64,000 nucleotides of DNA, from positions 90,578-154,577 of the forward strand of contig NZ_BMHE01000012.1 in assembly GCF_014640555.1 (NCBI RefSeq), written 5' to 3'. The translations under genes and the position numbers were made by a program. The notes under the pieces were generated by a model. It saw nothing but the letters and a program-made list of their open reading frames with translations, did no database searches and was not told the origin of the DNA. Below are positions 1-7,931 of this stretch, in pieces; positions within the stretch are counted from its first letter, which is position 1, and the number at the start of each line of letters is the position of its first letter. This DNA comes from Paenibacillus marchantiophytorum. Its GTDB lineage: Bacteria; Bacillota; Bacilli; Paenibacillales; NBRC-103111.

Positions 1-648
1 GCCGATCCGGTTGGATGCGATAACCGGCATCAGATTGCACGCGGCATGGCCGCGCATGCACATTTGCCAGTGATCCTTGGAATCGATCGATCCATCCTGC
101 GGTTCGGAACCGATCGCTGTCGGATAGAACAGCAGTTCAGCACCCATAAGTGCCATAACGCGGGCTGCTTCCGGGTACCACTGGTCCCAGCATACGCCTA
201 CGCCGATTTTGGCATAGCGGGTTTTCCATACTTTGAACCCGGTATCGCCGGGATTGAAATAGAACTTCTCTTCGTACCCTGGACCATCCGGGATGTGACT
301 TTTACGATACGTGCCCATAACTTGGCCATCGGCATCAATAACAGCCAGCGAGTTGTAGCGCGCGTAATTCTTTTTCTCGTAGAAGCTGATTGGCAGAACG
401 ACCTGCAGCTCCCTGGCGATTTCACGGAAATGATTAATCGCTTTATTGGTTTCCAGCTCAGTAGCGTAGCGGTAGTAGTCCGATTTCTCTTTTTGGCAGA
501 AATAAGGCGTTTCGAACAGCTCTTGAATCAAAATAATTTGAGCACCTTTGGCGGCTGCTTGGCGAACCAAGGCCTCGGCCTTGCGAATGTTTTCATCTAT
601 GTTATCGGAACAGCTCATTTGTGTCGCTGCTACTTTGACATTTCTCAC
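1..648 (-). CDS. aguB: N-carbamoylputrescine amidase (3' end outside window)
   Basis: Hydrolyses N-carbamoylputrescine to putrescine, CO2 and ammonia in the cytoplasm, the last step of the agmatine route. The carbon-nitrogen hydrolase triad is visible in order: Glu in QELFETPYF, Lys in RKSHIPDGPG and Cys in GVCWDQWYPEAA. The chosen start is GTG at 648 (MRNVKVAATQMS), behind AGGTGA that overlaps the stop of aguA; the two genes are only 10 bp apart and surely co-transcribed. 216 codons are present and the family is usually about 290 residues, so the C-terminus lies beyond the left edge. Confidence 0.93.
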   Translation of the reverse strand, partial: MRNVKVAATQMSCSDNIDENIRKAEALVRQAAAKGAQIILIQELFETPYFCQKEKSDYYRYATELETNKAINHFREIARELQVVLPISFYEKKNYARYNSLAVIDADGQVMGTYRKSHIPDGPGYEEKFYFNPGDTGFKVWKTRYAKIGVGVCWDQWYPEAARVMALMGAELLFYPTAIGSEPQDGSIDSKDHWQMCMRGHAACNLMPVIASNRIG

Positions 649-658
649 TGAAAGTCAC

Positions 659-1693
659 CTACCCTTTCTTGCTTGCTGGCATTTGCTGCGTTGTGCAGTG
701 AACGTTGCCGCCCTCTTTGATGATGGACATACCGTTAATTGTACGGATACGGCGATCCGGGAAAGCTGCGCTTAACACGGCTTCTGCCTTGCGATCCGTC
801 TCTTCCGCCGTTCCGCCAAACACCGGCAAAATAATGCCGCCGTTCACGAAATAAAAGTTCAAATAGCTGAGCGTCAGACGCTGCTCTTCGAAGAAGGTTA
901 AAGGCGGCTGCTCGATTTGAATAATTTCCAAAGAGCGTCCTTTGGCATCCGTAGCTTTGCGTAAGATTTCCAAATTTTCTTGGGTGATCGCATAGTTGGC
1001 ATCCGACGGATCGTTGCACACTTGCAGAATCACTTTGCCAGGAGCTGCGAAGCAAGCGATGTTATCGACGTGACCGTCAGTTTCATCCCCGTCCAACCCT
1101 TTGTTCAGCCAAATGATTTTCTCCACATTCACGAACGATTTCACCAAATTCTCGATGTCTTCGCGGCTCAGATCGGGATTGCGATTCGTGTTCAGAAGAC
1201 ATTCTTCCGTCGTCAGCAGCGTACCTTCTCCATCCACATGAATGGACCCGCCTTCCATGACCAGCGGAGCGTCGAAACGCTTCACACCATGATGCGCAAG
1301 GATTTGCGGAGCGACGTTGTCATCCAGATCCCAAGGCGCATATTTGCCGCCCCAAGCGTTGAACTTCCAGTTCACTGCCGCGATCTCCTGCTGCTCATTC
1401 AGCAAGAACGTTGGCCCGTTGTCTCGGAACCAAGCATCATTGTGCTCGATTTCCAGAAAATCGACGTTGCTCTCCGTAAAACGCGCTTTCACTTGCTCCA
1501 CTTCCGCAGGATTCACAACCACAGTCACGGGCTCAAACTCAGCAATCGCTTTGACCAAATCCTCATAGCCCTTCGTCACAACGGCGTGATCTTCAGGGTA
1601 GACCATGGAATCTTGCACAGGCCAGGAAATGAACGTACGCTCATGGGTTGTCCATTCGGCTGGCATTTTATAGTTTACATCTGTAGGTTTCAT
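659..1693 (-). CDS. aguA: Agmatine deiminase
   Basis: Converts agmatine to N-carbamoylputrescine and ammonia, supplying the substrate of the next gene. It belongs to the guanidino-group-modifying (PPADAH) fold: the substrate acids sit in NDAWFRDNGPTF, the catalytic His in GDETDGHVDN and the catalytic Cys near the C-terminus in GGNVHCTTQQ. The ATG at 1693 (MKPTDVNYKMPAEW) matches where family members usually begin. The frame is open to a GTG at 1708 and another ATG at 1699, and ribosome-site evidence among the three is weak. The length of about 345 residues is normal. Confidence 0.93.
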   Translation of the reverse strand: MKPTDVNYKMPAEWTTHERTFISWPVQDSMVYPEDHAVVTKGYEDLVKAIAEFEPVTVVVNPAEVEQVKARFTESNVDFLEIEHNDAWFRDNGPTFLLNEQQEIAAVNWKFNAWGGKYAPWDLDDNVAPQILAHHGVKRFDAPLVMEGGSIHVDGEGTLLTTEECLLNTNRNPDLSREDIENLVKSFVNVEKIIWLNKGLDGDETDGHVDNIACFAAPGKVILQVCNDPSDANYAITQENLEILRKATDAKGRSLEIIQIEQPPLTFFEEQRLTLSYLNFYFVNGGIILPVFGGTAEETDRKAEAVLSAAFPDRRIRTINGMSIIKEGGNVHCTTQQMPASKKG

Positions 1694-1772
1694 CGTCATC
1701 CATCTCACTTTATATAAATTTGTCGGCAGACCTCGTAGACATCAAAGAATAGTGCCAAATGCACCGTCTATC

Positions 1773-1801
1773 ATCATAACCCAAAAGGAGCTCAGGCTCA
1801 A
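1773..1801 (-). promoter_or_regulatory. Sigma-A-type promoter for aguA-aguB
   Basis: On the minus strand TTGAGC (1796-1801) and TATGAT (1773-1778) are separated by exactly 17 bp. It lies about 80 bp upstream of aguA and points into it. No operator was recognised. Confidence 0.55.
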
Positions 1802-1926
1802 TGCAAATCCCTTTACAAATTTAGCAATTGCACGGGTGAAGGCAAGCTGGCTGAATGCATACTTTGGCTGCTTTTAATGAACATTAGTAAGGTTCACAAG
1901 CCCACCAGAAGAAAGGAAGATCAACT

Positions 1927-2562
1927 TTGGCAACGATTTTATACATTACCGCGCATCCGCATGATCACCAAACTTCTTACAGTATGGCCGTTGGTAAAGC
2001 TTTTATTGACGCCTACCAGGAAGCCCATCCAAGTGACGAAGTCGTTCCGATTGACTTATACAGCATCGCTGTCCCTCACATTGACGCCGATGTGTTTAGC
2101 GGTTGGGGCAAATTACGGAGTGGCCAAGATTTCTCAACCTTGAGCCAAGAGGAACAAAGCAAAGTTAGCCGCCTAGGCGAATTAACCGATCAATTCGTCG
2201 CTGCGGATAAATATGTGTTCGTCACACCGATGTGGAACTTCTCTTTTCCTCCGATCATGAAAGCTTATCTAGATTCACTGTGTACGGCTGGCAAAACATT
2301 TAAATATACAGAAGCTGGTCCTGTCGGCTTATTGCCAGGCAAAAAGGCGCTGCATATCCAAGCCAGAGGCGGTATTTATTCAGAAGGGCCGGCAGCCGCC
2401 ATGGAATCAGGGCATCGCTACATCGGCATCATTATGGGATTCTTCGGCATCACCGATTTCCAAGGGCTGTTCGTAGAGGGGCATAATCAATTCCCTGATA
2501 AAGCGCAGCAAATTAAAGAAGAAGCGATCAGCCGCGCCCAAGAGCTGGCCAAAAGCTTCTAA
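1927..2562 (+). CDS. azoR: FMN-dependent NADH-azoreductase
   Basis: Flavodoxin-fold quinone/azo reductase using FMN and NADH in the cytoplasm, of the AzoR/AcpD family. [16 protein letters not shown] is the family's FMN/substrate-loop signature, and ARGGIYSEG with a following MGFFGI segment is also typical. Length 211 is normal. The start is TTG at 1927 ([14 protein letters not shown]), with AAGGAAG 7 bases upstream. It is transcribed alone, divergent from aguA, and closed by a strong terminator. Confidence 0.9.
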   Translation: MATILYITAHPHDHQTSYSMAVGKAFIDAYQEAHPSDEVVPIDLYSIAVPHIDADVFSGWGKLRSGQDFSTLSQEEQSKVSRLGELTDQFVAADKYVFVTPMWNFSFPPIMKAYLDSLCTAGKTFKYTEAGPVGLLPGKKALHIQARGGIYSEGPAAAMESGHRYIGIIMGFFGITDFQGLFVEGHNQFPDKAQQIKEEAISRAQELAKSF

Positions 2563-2566
2563 GCAC

Positions 2567-2624
2567 AAAGAAAAAGGGCTGTTCCAACGTAGATCCATCT
2601 ACTTGGGGACAGCCCTTTTTCTTT
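2567..2624 (+). terminator. Terminator after azoR
   Basis: A long inverted repeat pairs AAAGAAAAAGGGCTGT with ACAGCCCTTTTTCTTT and leaves a T-rich right arm directly after the azoR stop. Confidence 0.85.
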
Positions 2625-2654
2625 AGGGGCTCTTATTCAGCCCCGATACCTCCA

Positions 2655-3087
2655 TTTTGCCACCTGAGCCTCAAATAGCGGTCCCCAAAGACTCCTTTTG
2701 CGCTGAAACAGCCGCTTTTTGAGTAGAAATTCACTCTTAAAGTCATAGTAGATGCCGAGTTTGGGACGCGTGGGTGGAGTTAAGGATGTTTTTCAACGTT
2801 AAAGTGGGCGGAATGAGCGGGAAGCTGGACTTAACGCTGATATTCACTCTTAAAGTCATCGTAGATGCCGAGTTTGGGACGCGTGGGTAGAGTTAAGGAT
2901 GTTTTTCAACGTTAAAGTGGGTGGAATGAGCGGGAAACTGGACTTAACGCTGAAATTCACTCTTAAAGTCATCGTAGATGGCGAAGATGCCCGAGTTCTT
3001 GGCCTAGTCGCTGGTTTTGCCATCTGAGCCTCAAATAGCGGTCCACAAAGACTCCTATTGCGCTGAAACGGCCGCTTTTTGAGTAGA
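2655..3087. repeat. 113-bp tandem array with flanking direct repeats
   Basis: The 598 bp between azoR and the phosphoesterase hold no plausible gene. Two full 113-bp units start at 2729 and 2842 and a partial third at 2955; they are nearly identical. Inside each unit two related segments (GTTAAGGATG at 2779, CTTAACGCTG at 2830) lie 51 bp apart, with 62 bp to the next unit. The array is flanked by two near-identical copies of about 73 bp (2655-2727 and 3015-3087) containing ATAGCGGTCC and CCGCTTTTTGAG, which resemble part of the array at 36872. See findings for the link to the other arrays. Confidence 0.85.
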
Positions 3088-3160
3088 TAGAAGTCTTTGG
3101 AGGCTCTTATTCTCTACCTAAAGGCATATCTTCTTCGGGCGTTTGACGGCAAAACGCTGG

Positions 3161-3895
3161 TTAAGTTTGCTTCCTGCCGCGGTATTGTCCGATCCGCAGC
3201 TCCTTGATGTATACGTCCGCATCGGGCATTCCCTCATCCGTCGCATGCTGCGCAGCCAGTTCAATATCATACGGAATTCGCACATGCTGAATATTGAATG
3301 CTCCAGGCTCTTTACTATGGTAATGCCCTTCAAGAAGGACATAGGAGGCTTGCGTAAGATCAAGCGGATTGCCTATACTGCCTGTGTTGAACAACATTTT
3401 GCCATTCAGAATTTGCAGAAAAGCATTATGCACATCGCCATAGCCCGCTACATCGGCAGTCCGCTGTTCCCTGCAAGCATCCGACGCTTCGAACATCGAC
3501 AACCGACTTTCCATGGTGTCCCACGGCTGAATGCGTTCGTAAACACTGCGAGGCGAGGCATGGAACAATCTGATAAACTTACCGCTCATCCAAAATTCAA
3601 AGCAAAAAGGCAGCCCTTTTAAATACGTCATCCGATCACTGCCCAATCTCTCCTGCTGCCACTTCAAAATCATGTCCTCTGTAGGATTTCCAATGAAATC
3701 GTCCCAATTGCCCATGATCACGACATCGCAATCTTCCCGCACCCGGTCCACGGCCTGCTCCGAATGCGGTCCTTTACCCACTAAATCTCCCAGACAAATG
3801 ATTTGTGTCACAGCCCGCTGCTGAATATCCTGCATCACGGCTTCGTAAGCAGGCATATTACCATGGATATCGGAAATAATCGCTAGCTTCTCCAC
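3161..3895 (-). CDS. Calcineurin-like metallophosphoesterase
   Basis: Predicted cytoplasmic metal-dependent phosphoesterase of the YfcE/serine-threonine phosphatase-like type. Metal-site motifs run in order: SDIHGN (D-x-H), GDLVGKGP (GD), and GNWDDF, which stands where GNH[DE] is usual and so replaces the metal/proton-donor His with Trp. A later His in LLEGHYHSKEP looks like the last metal ligand. The start is GTG at 3895 (VEKLAIISDIHGN), behind AGGTG; the frame is open to a further GTG at 3904. The substrate cannot be told. The gene follows the fusion gene next door by 15 bp, suggesting an operon. Confidence 0.8.
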   Translation of the reverse strand: MEKLAIISDIHGNMPAYEAVMQDIQQRAVTQIICLGDLVGKGPHSEQAVDRVREDCDVVIMGNWDDFIGNPTEDMILKWQQERLGSDRMTYLKGLPFCFEFWMSGKFIRLFHASPRSVYERIQPWDTMESRLSMFEASDACREQRTADVAGYGDVHNAFLQILNGKMLFNTGSIGNPLDLTQASYVLLEGHYHSKEPGAFNIQHVRIPYDIELAAQHATDEGMPDADVYIKELRIGQYRGRKQT

Positions 3896-3910
3896 AAGCC
3901 ACACCTGCCT

Positions 3911-5872
3911 TTATGTTAAAATTGTTCGTTCGTTCTCGTCGTCATGCGGTACCTTACCCGCTCTGCTGACCAGAAATGGATACAACAAGTACAATCCAAT
4001 ACCATATAGCATGACAGCTATGTAAACCGGAAGCAAATGAATGAAGTTCATATAGCCGATGTGAAAATGAATCAACAGGCCCGCTGTGAATCCTGGCAGG
4101 CCTCCCCAGAGGAAGGTCCACCACAGCCAGCTTTCGCCTTGGCCAACTCCCCACAAGGCAGAGGCTGTAATCGCTACCGCCAGTGAGAAGAGCGCTCCGC
4201 CAAAACCAGCTCGATCATGAGCAATAAGCGGAATCAAGCGATCGTTCCAAGCCGCCAATTGCTCGGCTGTTAGGCCCATATAGGTTAAATCGGTGTCCAC
4301 GAATACATAGGTAACGCCAACACCCGAAATCGTTAATCCCCCAATAGCCAGACCGAAACCGAGGATAACGAAGCAGCATTGTCCTAATTGTGCTCTGCGC
4401 CAAACGGAATCATTCCGCAGTCCAGGCGGTTTCCGCGAAGGATAATCTTTCAACCCCCGCAGCGTAAACAGCAGCATGGGCAGCAGAACTGCCGCAACCC
4501 CAGCATGCAGAGGATCAAAATAACCGTAGCCGAGGTAGAGGAAAAAGCTGCTGAATCCTACGGCACACGAGGTGATGACCGCCGTCCGCGCCCAGTGCAA
4601 CCCGCTCTGCAAGCCATGCCTGGCTAATTGCGAATAAAAAATGCCGATCGAAATCATCGTCCCCGCCAATGTAATCCGGTCATGAGACATGAAATGTATA
4701 ATATGCCCGTTAAATCGATTTATGACACTTCGGCTTACGCCGAGAAATGTTTCATCATAGGGCAAGAGCACCGTGGTCGAGGCAATGAGCCAAGCCAGCA
4801 CTCCGCCGAACATCATGCCGAGGCCAAGCAGATACATCCAGCCCCAATTCGACCAGAAGGAAGGCGGCGGAGGCGCTGCCGTGTCCCTGATGCGATCATA
4901 AATAATCGCTTCGTTAATGCGCTTGGGCAGCCCTGGCCCCGCATAGACCAGCCCGCTGTGCAGCTGGACGCTATCCGCGCCAGCCGCCAATAGTTCCAGA
5001 GCGTCCTGCGGCTGCTGCACCCCGCCAGCCGCAACGATGGCGCTCTGCGCGCCCAGCGTCTCGCGGAGCAGACGCACGCGCTCCAGCTGCGCGGCGAGCG
5101 CGTCCACGCCGCCGACGCGGATGCAGCGCGTGCCCGCCTCGTGCCGCGCTTCGCCCACCACCACGCCGCTCCAGCCGTCGGCAGCGGCGATATCACGCAG
5201 CATCCCTAGCGGGATATGCTGCGGCACGTACAGCAGCAGCGGCTTCCCTGGGGCCGCTGCCAGGGCTAGCTGGCGCACCTCGCGGAGGTACGCCTGGGTC
5301 TCTTCCGCTGGCCAGCCTTCGGCGAGGCCAGCGATGTAGAAGCCCGCCGCGTACGGCGCCAGCTTCGCGAGCAGCTCCTGCTGCTCGCGGAGCGCTTCGC
5401 GCGGCGAACTTCCCGGCATCGGCGTGAGCCGCACGAAGTGCGGCAGGCGATGCCCCGTGCCCTTGCGCAGGCGCGCGACGATCGCGTCCGCGCCGTCATT
5501 CGCATAGCCATCGGGGTACACGATGGCTTCCTCGCCCGTGATGCGCTCAATCGGCGCATCACAGCGCACTTCCCGGACCGTAACGGGTCCGAGTTCCATA
5601 TAGCCGATCCCGAATTGGGCCAGCGCTCGGTGCGCCGTCCCATGGGGATCGAGGGAACCGCTCAAACCGATCGGGCAACCGATCGGCACCCCGGCCAACT
5701 GCCCCTCCAGGATCGGGGACAGCTCCATATGCCCCATCGTTTTGATTACGAAGGTGCCGCCAGGGATACGGCTTAATCCGCCTATCGCCTCAAGCGTCCA
5801 ATGGCGAGCGATGCGCCCTGGCAGCCGAAATAACAAAGGACGAAATAGCGCATGGTACGACCAATCCGGCAT
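3911..5872 (-). CDS. DHODH-like flavoprotein domain fused to an eight-helix membrane domain
   Basis: Residues about 1-320 resemble class 2 dihydroorotate dehydrogenase: the opening YHALFRPLLFRL, GIGYMELGPVTV, YANDGADAI and an FMN phosphate-binding end (AAGGVQQPQDAL, GADSVQLHSGLVYAGP). The usual Lys of the FDKN motif is replaced in GLSGSLDPHG, and the NxSSPNT orotate-binding segment is absent, so true DHODH activity is doubtful. Residues about 325-640 form some eight membrane helices with several conserved-looking His (NGHIIHFMSHD, LIHFHIGYMNF). The start is ATG 5872 with AGGAG 7 bases upstream, not the TTG at 5896. The stretch 4980-5600 is much richer in GC than its surroundings. The function is unknown. 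Confidence 0.75.
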   Translation of the reverse strand: MPDWSYHALFRPLLFRLPGRIARHWTLEAIGGLSRIPGGTFVIKTMGHMELSPILEGQLAGVPIGCPIGLSGSLDPHGTAHRALAQFGIGYMELGPVTVREVRCDAPIERITGEEAIVYPDGYANDGADAIVARLRKGTGHRLPHFVRLTPMPGSSPREALREQQELLAKLAPYAAGFYIAGLAEGWPAEETQAYLREVRQLALAAAPGKPLLLYVPQHIPLGMLRDIAAADGWSGVVVGEARHEAGTRCIRVGGVDALAAQLERVRLLRETLGAQSAIVAAGGVQQPQDALELLAAGADSVQLHSGLVYAGPGLPKRINEAIIYDRIRDTAAPPPPSFWSNWGWMYLLGLGMMFGGVLAWLIASTTVLLPYDETFLGVSRSVINRFNGHIIHFMSHDRITLAGTMISIGIFYSQLARHGLQSGLHWARTAVITSCAVGFSSFFLYLGYGYFDPLHAGVAAVLLPMLLFTLRGLKDYPSRKPPGLRNDSVWRRAQLGQCCFVILGFGLAIGGLTISGVGVTYVFVDTDLTYMGLTAEQLAAWNDRLIPLIAHDRAGFGGALFSLAVAITASALWGVGQGESWLWWTFLWGGLPGFTAGLLIHFHIGYMNFIHLLPVYIAVMLYGIGLYLLYPFLVSRAGKVPHDDENERTILT

Positions 5873-5967
5873 CAGGATGCTCCTGTTCTTTGGCAAAATG
5901 GAAATTTCTTCATTCTAGTATAGCGCGAATAAGCCGAGGTGGAAACAGACACAAAATGTTGAATTTT

Positions 5968-6012
5968 CGTGTGATTACAATCACACGGCCGTTTCTTTGC
6001 TTTCCGTATACT
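5968..6012 (+). promoter_or_regulatory. CRP/FNR-type operator and -10 box of hmp
   Basis: CGTGTGATT-AC-AATCACACG (5968-5987) is a near-perfect palindrome and contains TGTGA-N6-TCACA exactly (5970-5985). A -10 box TATACT lies at 6007-6012 with no good -35 hexamer. With transcription starting about 6019, the palindrome is centred near -41.5, the class II activator position. The likely ligand is the Crp/Fnr-family protein encoded at 7264-7782. Confidence 0.7.
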
Positions 6013-6054
6013 TACCTCATCAACAGAAATCCTGTACGAAGGTGGGCAACCGAC

Positions 6055-7269
6055 ATGCTAAATCAACGAACCATAGAAATTATTAAATCCACAGTCCCTG
6101 TATTAGAGATTCATGGCACAGCTATCACCAAACGTTTCTATGAGATGCTGTTCACCGCGCATCCTGAACTATTGAACATCTTCAATCATGCCAATCAAAA
6201 ACAAGGCAAACAACAGACAGCGCTAGCGAATGCGGTTTATGCCGCTGCCCTGCATATTGATCGGTTAGAAGCGATACTGCCTGTCGTGAAGCAAATCGCT
6301 CATAAACATCGCAGCCTAGGCGTTCTACCCGAGCACTATCCGATTGTCGGTCAGCATCTGCTGGCGGCTATCCAAGAGGTGCTCGGCGAAGCAGCTACAG
6401 AAGATATTTTACAAGCATGGGGTGAGGCTTACGGGGTGATCGCTGGTGCTTTCATCGGTGTCGAAAATGAGATGTATCAGCAAGCGAAATCACAAGAAGG
6501 CGGCTGGGCAGACTTCAAGCCCTTCCGTCTTGTCCGGAAGGTCAAAGAAAGTGAGGTCATCACTTCCTTTTACTTGATCCCTGCCGATGGCGGAGCACTC
6601 GCTGCCCATGAACCTGGGCAATATATAAGTGTCAAAGTCCAAATTCTGGGAGAAACGCATACGCATATTCGGCAATACAGCCTCTCCGACGCAGCGGACA
6701 AAGGCTATTACCGAATCACAGTGAAACGGGAAGATCCTGTAGCGGATCGCCCAGGCGGCAAGGTATCCCTATACCTGCATGAGCATCTGGAGATCGGTGA
6801 TGTGCTGCCAATCTCAGCGCCTGCTGGCGACTTCACCCTGGATCAGCAGGATTCGCGGCCTGTTGTGCTCATTAGCGGAGGCGTAGGCCTTACCCCTCTG
6901 GTCAGCATGCTGAACACCTTGGCGGCAAAGCAGCCACATCGCGGGGTCACCTTCATCCATGCCGCTCAGAACGGTCAGCTTCATGCCCTGAAGCAGCAGG
7001 TAGAAGCCGTTGCCGCGCAGCATGAAGATATAAGCGTCCACTGGTGCTATGACAAACCGACAGAGCGCGATCTAAGCGAAAAAACCTTCCACAAAGAAGG
7101 TTACATCGATCTCGCTTGGCTGAAAACTGTTGTGCCTAACCGAGCAGCCTGCTTCTACTTCTGTGGTCCCCACCCTTTCATGAAAGCCATCTATGCGGCG
7201 CTTCGTGAGTGGGAAATTCCGACGGAAGATATTCATTTTGAGTTTTTCGGGCCTGCGGGCAGCTTATAA
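6055..7269 (+). CDS. hmp: Flavohaemoprotein (nitric oxide dioxygenase)
   Basis: Oxidises NO to nitrate using O2 and NAD(P)H in the cytoplasm. Residues 1-140 are the globin domain with the proximal His in AHKHRSLGV. Residues 150-255 are the FAD-binding barrel (IRQYSLSDA corresponds to RQYSLS). Residues 265-404 are the NAD-binding domain (LISGGVGLTPLVSML; FYFCGPHPFMKAI). The length of 404 is typical. The start is ATG 6055 behind AAGGTGG; an upstream in-frame extension to 5890 would cross the promoter and is rejected. Its last 6 bp overlap the convergent regulator gene. Confidence 0.95.
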   Translation: MLNQRTIEIIKSTVPVLEIHGTAITKRFYEMLFTAHPELLNIFNHANQKQGKQQTALANAVYAAALHIDRLEAILPVVKQIAHKHRSLGVLPEHYPIVGQHLLAAIQEVLGEAATEDILQAWGEAYGVIAGAFIGVENEMYQQAKSQEGGWADFKPFRLVRKVKESEVITSFYLIPADGGALAAHEPGQYISVKVQILGETHTHIRQYSLSDAADKGYYRITVKREDPVADRPGGKVSLYLHEHLEIGDVLPISAPAGDFTLDQQDSRPVVLISGGVGLTPLVSMLNTLAAKQPHRGVTFIHAAQNGQLHALKQQVEAVAAQHEDISVHWCYDKPTERDLSEKTFHKEGYIDLAWLKTVVPNRAACFYFCGPHPFMKAIYAALREWEIPTEDIHFEFFGPAGSL

Positions 7270-7782
7270 AAGATTCGTACCGCGCTGCACTTGTTCCCGC
7301 AGCAACCGATTGACTGTCTCTCTGCGCAGTCCGATGAATTGGCCGATTTCTTCCTGGGTCAACACATCGGTCAGAACCAGACTGCCCAGATAATGATGCA
7401 TCCAGCGTTGAAGCTTCACTAGCTTCATGGCTGGCGTCACTTCGGTCAACTGATCAATCCGCTGCTGCATCATCCGCAGCTTATCCTGCAATTGCCGCGC
7501 AATGGCGCGGAATTTCTCTGGATGCTGCTCCAGATCCCGATACCATGCTTCCGGCGAAATCGTCTCAATGTCGCACGTCACCAGCGCAATAGCAGTTCCA
7601 TAGTTGGGACTCGGACTCATGAGGGAGTGATGCGGGATGGTCTCTTCCGGGACGATGATGTTGACGAGCGTCGGCGTGCCGTCTTCATGGACGCGAACAA
7701 TTTTCAATAAACCGCTTCTCAGCCGGTATAATCCCCCTGTTTCTCCTTGGCGGAACAGGGTTTCTCCTTTATGAATGATCAT
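7264..7782 (-). CDS. Crp/Fnr-family transcriptional regulator
   Basis: Residues about 1-95 are a short cNMP-binding-type barrel (HKGETLFRQGETGGLYRLRSG), about 100-125 a dimer helix, and 130-172 a winged HTH. The recognition helix reads LRRETVNRLLREQ, carrying the R-E-x3-R pattern that in E. coli CRP reads TGTGA, not the FNR-type E-x2-S-R. The start at ATG 7782 has AAGGAG 8 bases upstream. At 172 residues it is shorter than the usual 220 because the N-terminal barrel begins late, and no FNR-type cysteine cluster is seen, so the inducing signal is unknown. It is convergent with hmp, whose operator matches this helix. Confidence 0.85.
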   Translation of the reverse strand: MIIHKGETLFRQGETGGLYRLRSGLLKIVRVHEDGTPTLVNIIVPEETIPHHSLMSPSPNYGTAIALVTCDIETISPEAWYRDLEQHPEKFRAIARQLQDKLRMMQQRIDQLTEVTPAMKLVKLQRWMHHYLGSLVLTDVLTQEEIGQFIGLRRETVNRLLREQVQRGTNLL

Positions 7783-7802
7783 CTAATTTCTCCTTCGAAG
7801 AG

Positions 7803-7840
7803 AAAAAGCGACAGCCATAGGATAGGCTGATCGCTTTTTT
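7803..7840 (-). terminator. Terminator downstream of the ROK gene
   Basis: AAAAAGCGA pairs with TCGCTTTTT around an inner CAGCC/GGCTG stem. Read leftwards it ends in TCGCTTTTTCTC, closing transcription of the xylR-like gene before the Crp/Fnr gene. Confidence 0.75.
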
Positions 7841-7931
7841 ATCGTTCCACCTTGCCAATCAGCCATACGGATACCATGAGTCCCAGCAAGGAAACGACCA
7901 CTGCCGTACGAATTATGGACAGATTTGCAGA

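Noticed and set aside
46..651. 201-codon plus-strand frame at the left edge
   Set aside because: It lies opposite aguB, whose frame carries all three catalytic residues of the amidase; the plus frame shows no recognisable motif.
4813..5643. Several long frames on both strands
   Set aside because: They fall in the GC-rich part of the DHODH-like gene, where stop codons are rare; their products are Arg/Ser/Ala-rich without motifs.
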